Shown piece after piece: positions 47,932 through 59,200 of a stretch of DNA of 64,000 nt. Source of the DNA: Gossypium raimondii (taxonomy: Eukaryota; Streptophyta; Magnoliopsida; Malvales; Malvaceae); NCBI RefSeq assembly GCF_025698545.1, contig NC_068569.1, positions 15,562,001 through 15,626,000 of the forward strand, given 5' to 3'. Both the position numbers and the translations under genes were made by a program. Below the pieces are notes generated by a model that was not told the origin of the DNA, ran no database searches, and worked only from the letters and a program-made list of their open reading frames with translations. The stretch's first letter is position 1, and each line of letters starts with the position of its first letter.

Positions 47932-50900
47932 AGTAAAATCAGTGGATATGATTGGTCCAAACCTGTTCTCAAAACCTGGCTTCCCATTGGGCCAAATCTT
48001 TGCCAGTTACGTCTACATTATTTTTATTATAAAAAAATTAAGTGAGTGAAAATATTAATTTTAAGTTTATTTAATTTTTTCAATGTGTTATCAAGCTTTT
48101 AGTAATAGATTAATTACGTAGCATATCAATTCATTGAATTAATTAATAATTAATTTCTTCCTTGAACTATAACCAAAAAAATTTTTAAATTCACACTTTT
48201 AGACTTTTTTAACAGAAAATCTAAAACATCAATAAAAATCTTAAATTTCATAATTTATTTTATGAAATTGTAAAAACATTTTAAATTACTATTATAAGAA
48301 AATTATTTAAATTTTAAAATATACCTAAAATCTAAAACAATTTAAATGGTTTAAAATTTGCCTAAATTTTAAAAAACTAAAAAAGAATTATTTTTTTCTA
48401 CTAACTACTGCATAATTGTAATTTTAACAAGTTTTTTATAAACTCAAAATTATAAATTATGAATTTTCAGATTTTTATTGTTTTACCGTCAAAAATCTAA
48501 AAGTACCAAATCGTTACTTTAGTTATAATTCAGACACCAAATTAGCTATTAAGCCTATGAGAAAATGTATTATGTCATCAATTTGTTAGTGATTATTATA
48601 ACTTTTTATAGTTGGGTGATGATAAAACTTACTAATTATTGAGTGCTTTTACCAATAAACAAAAAAAAAATACTTTAGTCACTTGATGAATGGTGACTTA
48701 ACCGTCCCGTTGATATCTGCTATCATTTTAACAGTGAAGTGACTTAAATGATCAATTTCGATTAATTTAACTATTAAATTGTAATTTTTCATAATTAAAC
48801 GAAAAAAATATAGACTTATTAATAGTTAAATGACTAGTGATGAAATTTTTCGCATAAATCATTTAGATTAAACATCAATCGATGTCGAGGGAGAGTATAG
48901 AGTGATTAATTTGGTAACCTTCGGTTTTTACAACACGAAATTGTTCACTTTTCAGACTCTATAATCAAGTTTATAATTAAACAGAACTGCAGCTCCTAAA
49001 GAGTGTTTATTTCGTGCACATTTCACGTGTTGGATCCAAACAAGGAACCATTCATTTGAAATGTGTAGTCCGTGGACAAAATTTTTTTTGAATACAACAT
49101 TTAAAACGTGGCTAGCTGCTTAGCTAGGTTGCCAAATCTATATAAGTGATGGGTAGGCGGGAAGGCCCTCTCTCCAACTCATTTGAGTTCAAACATTCAA
49201 CCAAATACCATATCCCTCTTCACTTCAATTTTACAATTATGCATCATTTAACAAGTTTTAAATTGTGGAATTTTATAAGATAGAAATGAGAAAATTGTAA
49301 TCCTTTAATCAACCCACCTTACGATTTAAGGAATTGTGCTTGTGATCTGAAACTTATTAAATCTAATATAGGATTTTTTTTCTTATGAAAATCATTTTCT
49401 CTCCTTCTTTAATATTGAAAGTGATTGAAAGATAAACTCGCGAGAGTTGACAAACGGGTAGGCTCAGTTCTAGCTTTAATTATGAAAATTTAAATAAATT
49501 GTCGTAGAAATTATAGCGTTCCGGATAGGTATGAAGAAATTTATAAAATAATTGAAAATATTTGACAAATTGTATAAAGACATGTAGATATATTGAATGA
49601 TTTGTAACAGTATTTTGGTGAGGGTTTAATGAATGTATTGGAATCAAGAATAGAATAGGAATTAAAATAAAATAAAAATGTTATGTGTTTGGTTTTCAGA
49701 TGAATAAACAAAAAGATGAAACAATTGAGATTAAAACTAAAATAAATGAAAAAAGATGACACCTTCAATTTTTTCAATGCTAAAATCCTTCAACCTGCTT
49801 TAGGTTTTCCTTCTTATCGCTATGACCTATTTATTTTATGGCCAAGTTTGACCCAAAAATAATTAAATATTTAAATTTAATTTCTTTTACCACACACACA
49901 CACAAAAGTTAATGTTGGGTGGGTTATGAATCAACACAAAAACACTTATATTGTAAGTTGTAATTTTATATGTGTTACAACGAAACACAAAGAATTTCAA
50001 GGATTGAACCCAAAGAGTTGCTAAACTGGTAAATGTTTTTATCAAGCTAATTACAAGTTAAACAATTACTGATCTAATCGAGTCGAAAATTATTAGTGCA
50101 AATTTCAAAATAAATTGTTTATAAACTAAATTTAAATTATCAACTAAACAAGCTAATCCAATCTTCCTCTCTATTACTTTAGACAAAGAAAATGATAAAA
50201 TGATAGGTCGATTGATTCGTTAATCTCTAACTAAGCTAATAAACCTATATCAATTAGATTATTTGTTATTCTTAGCTAAGAATCTCCTCCAAGTCTCATC
50301 CTAGACTAAAAGATATACCAACTAGGTTCTCCTTTCAGTCTCACTATTCAACACAATTATATCGAATGATCTAATGATAGGCCCTCATCTCGATCTCGTT
50401 TATCTAGATTTTTCACTAGAGGCGTCAATTCTAATATATTAAGCATTTCGATATAATCAAACAATCAATTAATTAAGAATAAACATTAACTTAAACTAAC
50501 AAATAAACCATCAACCAATTTAGCACATAATCAAACTTAAATTCCAAATAAGCATTTTAGTAAACACATGGTAGGCATAAAATAGAAGTGAAGAGTTTAA
50601 GAAAATGCTCATTTCATTGAGGGAAATCAAATAAAGCCCGAGAGTTTGATCATCTCTCTTTTACATAGTCTTCAATAAGAAATAAGAAATGAAACAACAA
50701 AAAGAAAATATATTCTAAAAAGGAAAAGAAAAACCTAATCTAAAAATAAAAAGAAAATAAACAAAAAAGAAAAGAAACTTAACGTAAAACTATGAAACTA
50801 ACGAAAGATGTTAAGCCAACCAAAATCTACCTCGAAAGCTTATAAAGTGGTATTTATAGTCCACTTATATTTAATCTAACATTGACAATTATGTCCTTAA

Positions 50901-50939
50901 ATGAAAAATGACTTAAGCTTATTTGGACATGAAATTGCG
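47932..50939. other. SABATH 3' flank and AT-rich intergenic DNA
   Basis: No gene is supported. Between 48550 and 48850 lie relics of phrases also found in the fold-back element at 62.9 kb (TAGTCACTTGATG, TTAATAGTTAAATGACTA). From about 49900 to 51230 a less AT-rich segment looks like old retroelement DNA (ATTGAACCCAAAGAGTTG near 50004) but encodes nothing I recognise. Confidence 0.4.
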
Positions 50940-50968
50940 CCTACAGCTTTTAAGCCGTTAGGCAACAG

Positions 50969-51210
50969 TATCGTGACACCCAGACTTTGATGTCACGACA
51001 CCCAAAATAATGGCAAACTTGTAGGTCTTAGGGGTCTCGGTGTTGTGACACCCACTAGATTTGGCCTCAATTTTTTCACTTCAACACCTTAAAGGGTATG
51101 ACGGCTTTGTAGGCTCCGTGTCATGACTCCCATGATAGTAAGTTCCATGTTGATTTTCCGTTGAAGTTTTGCAAGCTCAGGGTGAAAGGATTGGGTGTCG
51201 CGACACCTAC
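50969..51210. repeat. Cluster of degenerate GTGTCGCGACACC palindromes
   Basis: Five related sites occur in about 240 bases: TCGTGACACCCA (50971), TGTCACGACACCCA (50991), TGTTGTGACACCCA (51041), TGTCATGACTCCCA (51120) and a perfect 14-bp palindrome GGTGTCGCGACACC (51194-51207). They are spaced irregularly. Confidence 0.6.
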
Positions 51211-53321
51211 GTTAGATGCAACTTTCTTCAAGGTTTGACTGTCGTTGTCTCCCTACACAAGCTCAAAGCAATCATTAGTCTCCCAAGGGCATAGTTTTGT
51301 CAATTTAGGTTTCAAAAGAGGTAAAATCGTATTAGAAACCATTATTAGTAATAAGAACTGGAAAAGACTCATAAATTGCTTGCAAACAAATTGATTAAGT
51401 GTTGTAGAGAGACTAATTTGACATATCAAATTATGGTAAATCACATAAACTCAAAATGTAATGTCATGACAAGGAGCAAATTCAGAAAAGTTGTCAAATT
51501 CAATGACTATTGTGGACTAGAGATTATATAATGAGGAATCATTTTCACTCTTCACATATATAAATTAGTAGTTAAATAGTAATTGAATTAAATTTGATTT
51601 GAGCGAAATGAAGGAGTATGAGGTGGGGCAGGATGGATTCCTGTGCATTTTTATTGTTAATTTGGAATAAAAGGAAGAATATCATTTGTTATGAAAGTTG
51701 GAACTGGGAAAGCACGAAACAGAAATGCATTCATTATATTTTGATATTAATTTTACCTAAAGATTTCCGGACATTTACATTTGGCCCAATGCTAAATGCT
51801 TTAGGGCCTTTCCAATTTCTGTGGCACCAAGTCCAAATATATGCTACTTTTTCTCATAAAAACTAAAATTAACATTTAAATGACCCTCACCTGGATAGAT
51901 GAAACTTAATGTCAATTGAAATCCCATAGAAATAACCTTAAGATTAGAGACACATGTGATGTGGGTGCTGTTGTGACACTTATCCCATTTTTTTTTTTTA
52001 AAAAAAAGAAAAGAAAGCGTAGCTCAATCACGAGGTCTGAGGCGTACAGCAGTTGGTTTCAATGAATCTATTATCTATGTTAGCCATAACCCATAAGGAT
52101 TGAAAAGAATAGGGAATTATCCAGTATTCAACTGTTTAGTGTGGTTTCCATAAATTTTAGATTTAAATTTTGTGGATAAAGAAACACATTGAATGCCATG
52201 TTGTTATTAAATTAAAATTTTCGATTTTGAATTTACTAAAATCTCAAAGGACTGAAAAAGTGAACAAAAATAATTGTAGAGAGGGTAAAGCTGCCAGGCA
52301 GAATGAAGGCAACAACTTGTCCCACGACCTTATCACCCAAATTGGAGAGGCCGAGGCTTGAAATAAGGGCAAAGGACAGGGTTCCCAATTTAGACACCTC
52401 CATCAATTTTCACTTGTGTTGTTTCTTTCCAATCTAAGCAGATTTGGTGTTGACATCTGATTGGGTCTTTACTTGCACTTTCTGCATGCCGATTGCCATT
52501 TTTGTACCATTATAATTACGTATTTGGTTTTCCCCATTTTGCACACCCCCTGCCTGCCTGCCTGCCTTTTTCATTCCAACCCACTTTCAAATTTAGTTAC
52601 TGAATTAATATCAATGAGAGCAAAGATATCCCCCACCAGGGTGATGATAAAAGGGTTTGGAGTGAAGGCAATTATGTTCTAAATTTTAACCAAATAAAAG
52701 ACTTGGCAAAGACTGGTATCCTAAAAGAGAACACTGATTAATTATTTTATAGCGATGTTGATGTTGACTAATTCATCGATCCATAAAATCCTCCATTTTT
52801 AAAAAAAAATTAGATTATTATCGACTCACTCCACTGCTCTGCATGCCCTTAGAATCCGACCACAGCCTCACAATTATATTAGCTACTAAGCAAGCCATGA
52901 CTCCCTTTTAAGCCTATAATTTAATCAATGGGGCAATGAAGGGTGAAACAATTTGTTTTTCCACTTTTTGCAAAATATAATATACCATTTTATTCCTTTA
53001 CTTGACTATTGTTGTTCTCAACATTTATATGTAAAAAGATGTTATTATTGAAATAGCTGCAGGTTCCGGACTTACCATCCCTCTCACAGATTGCTTATTC
53101 TTTTACAAAAATCCAAAGATAAAAACTCAAACTCAAAAAAGCACTAAAAAGAATAGTAGTCGAGGAGAGTTTTGTGGCAGCTGCCTCAATCCTGATCATC
53201 CATTAATGATTGGACTTCTCATCCTGCGACACCCGTCAACCCTATAATAGAAATGAAATGACAATCTTTAATTACATACAAAAGAATCCCTCCTATTGCT
53301 TCAATATATTTATCCATGAAG

Positions 53322-53325
<4 letters not shown>

Positions 53326-53357
<32 letters not shown>
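53326..53357. repeat. (TA)n microsatellite
   Basis: About sixteen uninterrupted TA units. Confidence 0.92.
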
Positions 53358-53359
<2 letters not shown>

Positions 53360-54539
53360 CTGCTATCAAAACATGAATCTAAGTGTAACAAGCAACCAGC
53401 CTTCTTTCAAGAAATTGGGATCTTTCATTTCCATGGGAACTGATGTTTGGTTGTCTCTATTAAGTAATGAAAACCCATAGTTAGTTTAAAGTTGTCAGTC
53501 AAACGAAAACCCATGGTTAGTTTTCCTGTTTCTGAGGTTACTTACAGAGTTGCAAAGATCACAAACAATGTAAGTTGTCAGCTAAGGTCAAAATCAGTAA
53601 TTTTGATAGGAAAGCCAAATAAGGGGAATACATATTTGTACAAAACATAGTGAATTTGCTCTTAAACAATGCGGTGAAGCATATGGATGGAATGGTTCTA
53701 AGATAACACAATGATGCCGATGCTCAGCCTTGTAATTAAAATGAATTTGTTGATGGATTAATCCCAAATGGTCCCCTTGTCAAGCAATAAAAAACCAAGT
53801 TGTATTTTTTATTTTTTAAAGGTTAACTTAAAATTCTTCCTGGGGTTATTGTACTTGACTGATTTTTGTAATCATTTAAAAGAAAAAGGAATTACTAGAA
53901 GAAGAATTGGGATGTCACTTTCAAGGGACAATACAGAGAATTAAGGAAGAAAAAAGGTGGTGGTGGGAACTTTGTCTGGAATCGCAGAAAAACTGAAATT
54001 AAAGACAAAGCTGTTAAGATGATACATGTCTAACGTTCCTCAAAGCCCCCACTAGTTAGTGTAGGTAATGATGATGATAAGCAAAGTTAAAATGAAAATT
54101 AAGACAAAGCCAGTTTAGTTTAATGGTAGTGGGCGTGGCTAAAGTAGAGTAAAAGTTATTGACTTTCCCGTGGAAGATTTTCAAGCTTTTGATAGTAAAT
54201 TCATCCAACACTCTATAAATTTAATTACTCCATTATGCAGGTATAAAAAGAACTTTTTATAGACACCACTGTTAACAAAAATGTTATAATAATCAGAATA
54301 ACAGTGTAATTTTCATGATTGGGTATTCATTAAGCAAAACATCCACCGGCTCACCTTTTGTGTGTATGTGTGCGTGCGCTTTTACTGTATTTCATAGCCT
54401 TTTTACACTGTTTACCTTTCATCATTGGACCCTTTGGATTTTTGGGTACTGATTAGCACAGAGAAAAAAGAAACAGTCAGACAAGAGTTGGTGAATGGAG
54501 TACTCAAAAAAAATTTTTTTGACTCAAAATGGGATGCTA

Positions 54540-54669
54540 AAACTATGCTATGATCATGTAGAATAATGATTTCAAGCTATAACCAAAGTTTGCATGAAGC
54601 CGAGATAGAAACTATGCTATGATCATGTAGAATAATGAATCCAAGCTATAACCAAAGTTTGCATGAAGC
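54540..54669 (+). repeat. 61-bp tandem duplication
   Basis: Units 54540-54600 and 54609-54669 (AAACTATGCTATGATCATGT to TTTGCATGAAGC) differ at two positions by my reading. Eight bases separate them. It lies about 570 bases beyond the stop of the minus-strand DUF4408 gene. Confidence 0.9.
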
Positions 54670-55236
54670 ATATCTGAAGTTGGCATAGATGACAAGGGTT
54701 TCTCTCAGAAAGAAGCAAAGGATCTGAATGTAAAAAGAGTTGAAATGAATTCTCATGTCAGGGAGGAAAACAAAAAACTGAGAAAAAGGAATAGAATCAA
54801 AGTTCCTTTTGCTTCTTAAAAGGAAAACCCAAATACTCCAAAAAATCTGAATTCCGTGGCTGCTAGTTCTTGTTTTAGGCCCTCGTAAAATTATATATCC
54901 TTTCATTACAACTTCACTTCCCCCTTTTTTTCTTTTACCCAGAAAAGAATATACCCACAATTGCACACATGATTCTGGGTCAAACGGAAATCAGTAAATC
55001 TGAAAACACATAGATCCAGAGAGCTTTAAACGAATATCCATTTCATAAATGAGAAAGGAAGAAGCACAATAACCCATAAAGTTTGATCATCTTAAAATTT
55101 ACTCCCACAAAACCCGGGAAATTTTATCGCTGTACATCTATCCCATACTAATTAATATAACATAGGACCTCATCAGCCTACTAATACGAAGATCGAGATA
55201 GATTATGTTTTAACTCACTCATTTCTGTCTAATCTT

Positions 55237-56109
55237 TTAATTCTTAACCACAATTGACATGCACTTGTCTTTTCTCCTAGTGTTACGAGCGGTGTTTTCT
55301 TGCATCAGAGTTTTCTTTTTTTCAGCGATGAAACTGTCTACTATCGACCGAAACTCTTCGCTGCTCATCTCGTCCATTGATTTCCTCGGCGGCTCAGCAT
55401 CTGTAACCACCAGTTCTCGGCTGAACATAGCCGTCTCCGACCTCCGAAACTCCCGGGGTCGTTGGCTTCGGGATTCTGAAACCATTGATCGAGTTCTTCG
55501 GTACTCCTTTTGATTCATCATTTCGGTTGAAGAACAGAGAGGCTTTGTACGTGTCACTGTCCGGTTCTCCGTAGGTTGATGTTGTTCTTTAACTGGTGAG
55601 AGGGAACGTTTCGTCTCTGTAACAGTATCACGGCCAGTGCCAGTAGTCGTACGTTGCGGCTTGGCTCGAGAATTTAGAGCAGCCGCATTTTCCACCAGAA
55701 TGATTTGCTTGTCCACCGTGGTCTCTTCCGTGACAGGAGCGGAGGTGGAGGCTGCCGATGTTTGCATACACCGGCGAGAGCTAACGTACTCGCCGTAGAT
55801 GTCGGGAGTGGTGGTTAGTTTCTGGGTCTGGTTTTGGGTAGACAAAACAAAAACAGCGAGGATGATGATGTTTAGGAGGACAAAAGTGAAGAGCGGCTTA
55901 TTAAAAGTGGAAACCAAATATCGGAGAAAATCTCCGGCAGCCTCGACGGTGTCAGGAATCAAAGTTGGGAACAAGGGCCACGACAGCAAAAACAAAACCA
56001 AGAGAAACCCGATGAAGCTAAGACCCATCCTCAACTTCCTCTCCATCTTGTATCTCCACAAAGCATCTTGCTTCTCTGCCTTAACATTATCAAATTCAAA
56101 GGAAGGCAT
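55237..56109 (-). CDS. DUF4408/DUF761 membrane protein
   Basis: A single exon of 290 codons on the minus strand encodes a plant protein of unknown biochemical role. The N-terminus (MPSFEFDNVKAEKQDALWRY) is followed by two hydrophobic helices, about residues 29-51 (LSFIGFLLVLFLLSWPLFPT) and 72-90 (LFTFVLLNIIILAVFVLS). These make up the DUF4408 region. The following 150 residues are Ser/Thr/Arg-rich and probably disordered. The C-terminal block MSSEEFRSIVDSFIAEKKKT is the DUF761 motif. Membrane location is inferred from the helices, with the long tail most likely in the cytosol. The domain order and lack of introns match the family. The protein appears intact. Confidence 0.9.
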   Translation of the reverse strand: MPSFEFDNVKAEKQDALWRYKMERKLRMGLSFIGFLLVLFLLSWPLFPTLIPDTVEAAGDFLRYLVSTFNKPLFTFVLLNIIILAVFVLSTQNQTQKLTTTPDIYGEYVSSRRCMQTSAASTSAPVTEETTVDKQIILVENAAALNSRAKPQRTTTGTGRDTVTETKRSLSPVKEQHQPTENRTVTRTKPLCSSTEMMNQKEYRRTRSMVSESRSQRPREFRRSETAMFSRELVVTDAEPPRKSMDEMSSEEFRSIVDSFIAEKKKTLMQENTARNTRRKDKCMSIVVKN

Positions 56110-56263
56110 AATTGATTAATAAGAGAAAGAAGGAATTGAGGGAAGAGAAGGTTTAAGGTAGCTTTCAGAGTTTATTAAAAGAGAAAATAAGTTCGAAGCT
56201 GGTAGTGTTTTTTGTTTTTTGAGGTACTTGGAAACTGAATGATTTGAATAGATTCCAAGGCCA

Positions 56264-56273
56264 TTATATATAA
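56264..56273 (-). promoter_or_regulatory. TATA box candidate for the DUF4408 gene
   Basis: TTATATATAA lies about 155 bases upstream of the ATG at 56109, with a pyrimidine-rich leader (minus strand) between. Confidence 0.45.
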
Positions 56274-59200
56274 GAGAATTGTCCGCTTTTGTATTAAAAA
56301 TAACAGATGGGAAATATAATGATTATTGAATTATAATAGAGGTAGTGAACCAGAGAGACTGAAAAATAGAACCCGGACCGAACCATGGCAGACCCACGCG
56401 TGGGGGGAGGAAGCTTGAATTAGGTTAGGTGGTGCGCAGTCTGCAGTACACCAGAGGGAAACGGACGGGTTACTTTGGAAGGGTCCCAGTGTTGCACCAA
56501 TTAACCTATTTTTAATTTATTGTTTATTGCTGTGTCGCATGTCTGTCTTCCCATTATCTAAAGTAAATGTGGGTCCTCGCCTCTTCATTTCTTTTGTATA
56601 ATTTTCTGAAATTAATTAAGAAACATTAATGTAAGAAGTTTACTTATTATATGTTTTTGTGTTACGGTAGCGACTGCCTTTTGAGAAAATAGACGGTTGG
56701 TCATAAAATGTATTTTATTATTATTATGTGATTAAGGTGAAGTGAACAATCATTCTGGTTATCACATTCCAATGTTTGATTATTAATGATGTGTGCTGTT
56801 TTGTTTAGGAACGTTCAAATAATGCATGCATTTTACTTTTATTCTCACTAGTACCCTTTTTTTTTAGAATATACTCACTAGTACTTTAGAGCTGGGAAAT
56901 AAGGGGATTTATGTGCAACTTGTTTGATAGTCATATGCCTTTGCATTGAATTGGAGGGATTTATATGCTCCAGAAAAACAAGTCTTAGAATGCTTCTAGT
57001 GTCTGAAATTGTTTGATAAAGATGATAGATAATCCTAATAATTTACATTTAATTATAGTTCCAATTTCAAAATAATTTCCAAACATAACAAATTAGTTGC
57101 TTAGGAATTGATGTAATTATGTAGCCAAATATAGAATTAAGTAGAAGATGAAGCCCATCTTATATTTCAACTTCAGAAAAAACAATTAAGTTATGAGGAA
57201 CCCAGAAAAAGTCCAAATTTCCTGCATGTCATTCCAACAAGACAAATAATATTGGTGGAACTTTTTGCTGTTATCTATATGAGAAAAGATTAAAAATATT
57301 GGGGGGGGGGGGATGTGATGCATGTTTAAGTGAATATGAACATCTTAAAATTGATTGACAATGACCAGATGCTGAATTTGTGGTGGGTTTGATTACATTC
57401 TTTTTTGTAAATATCCCTGTGGTTAATTATCATACAATTGAGAGGTTCTTTAAAAAAAAAACATTTGAGTTAGGTTCATTAATTAATATAATCACGCATG
57501 AACTAATGGATCATAGAGGAAGTGACCTTTTTGTTTTGGTAAAAGCAAAGGTTAAGTCATCACATGGGCTATTCTTACCTTTTTTTCTTCGAGTTGTAAC
57601 CCTGTGACCCTTTAATTCTCTTTAGTACATTTGTAAAGCTGAAGAAGTAGCATCCTTTGGCATTGTATTGGTCACACCCCTTCACAATTAACCAATCTTA
57701 TTTGTGCCCAAAATCTTTTTTTTTTTTTTGATAATTGGAAAAGGGGAATGAGATTAAACCCAACTTTCATTTCTACATCGTAATATTTTTATCACCAAGC
57801 AAGAGGTTGTTAACCTATAACATAATGTTTAAATTTAATCGAATTGAATGTAACTACCGTGACACAATCAAATTAAATGAAAGCAATGTTTTAAAGGAAA
57901 ATGGAAAGTAGACAAAAAGAAAAGCTCCAAGTAAGCGTGAAATTTTCTATTTAAAATGAGCTTTTTTTGCATGGGAAATTCATGAGTTGTGAAACAGGAC
58001 AATGGGAACTCGAGGTTTTGTCCGTGGGAAGGTGATGAAATCCATGAAATATTGATTGGTTCAACCTGTCACTCTCCCATTAAAAACTAAAAAAAGGGAG
58101 GCTCGGGTTTGAAAATCACGCGCGGTTTTCTCCAACAACAAAAAGAAAGAAAGCATTCGTGACCCAAGTAGAGAGTTGAATCGTCCAAAATAGAAAACCA
58201 GAGGGGAGAAAAAAATTAGAAAAGCAAAAGGTATATGAAAATCACGTGAGGCCTGAACTAACAGTGTACGAAAGCCACCTGACAAAGGCTAAGATTATTC
58301 AAAAAAAAAGAAAGAAAGAAAGAAAACAGTTGGATTTTGGCTTTGTAAGAAAGGAAGGCCATTTGAGGCTCAGCTTATGTTGGTTGCAGACGATACCAAC
58401 CGTGAGATATGGAGCAGGCAATCCCGTCAGACACGCCAATGTTTCAACCTCTCCCACTCCCACATTCCATTTCTTAATTTGTTTTGTCTACTGTAGTTGT
58501 TGAACAAGGAAGGCGTTCATATTGCAATTCAACATTTTTTTTAAATTATTTTTGTTCACTTCAATTCAACCTAATATTACCAGAAGAATTCAGGGTGATT
58601 TTCCATTTCTTGTTTCAATTCAACTACTTAACTCTGAGTAGCCAAGCAAAGGACAATAAACTGAAAAAGCCAAAGAGGTCAATAATTGATTGAGGATAAC
58701 CTTTTCCTTTTTTTCTTTTTGTCCCCTTAGTCAAGTTAAACTTGTTTAATTCTGTCATTGAAGAGACGGTGTTGATTAAAGATAGGAACTTGATGACTAT
58801 GGTACTCAAGCCTACTCTATATTTGATTACTACTATCTTAGTTGACTGAAAACAAAAGCAATAATGTTTTTCCACTTAACTCGGAATAATTCTAATGTAA
58901 ATTCAAAATAGAAGTAAGATGCCAAGTCAAGAGCAAAAGGCTCCTTCCTTTGTCTATGCCTAAACTCAAAATCCAAACGGGTGAGTATGTTAGTAAAAAG
59001 TAAGTGTGTTGAAAGCAGAAACAGATAGAAGAATTTCATGCCAGTATATTTATATACGAATGTGAATGATGCTTTGAAAATAGAGCGTAGGGAATGGAAA
59101 GTTGAGAAGGCAAAAAGGATCATTAATTCAGGAGACGCACCTTTTCCTTTTGGGGGTTCCATGATTAATGAGTGATTAAGATTAGGTAAAGGTGATGTTT

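Larger units (their letters stand above)
51211..55236. other. Gene-free intergenic DNA
   Basis: AT-rich sequence with a (TGCC)n-like run near 52550-52566, a (TA)n repeat at 53326-53357 and a 61-bp tandem pair at 54540-54669. Frames in this region lack coding character. The right end is probably the 3' UTR of the DUF4408 gene. Confidence 0.5.

Noticed and set aside
52015-52075. tRNA-like phrase GCGTAGCTCAATCACGAGG
   Set aside because: It cannot be folded into a cloverleaf, and no T-loop sequence follows at the right distance.
31859-55236. A functional cluster linking IPK1, Sec14-nodulin and SABATH genes
   Set aside because: The genes lie far apart on both strands with repeats between them and belong to different pathways. 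Neighbourhood alone does not support a cluster.
55259-56119. Plus-strand frames opposite the DUF4408 gene
   Set aside because: They are shadows of the real minus-strand reading frame.
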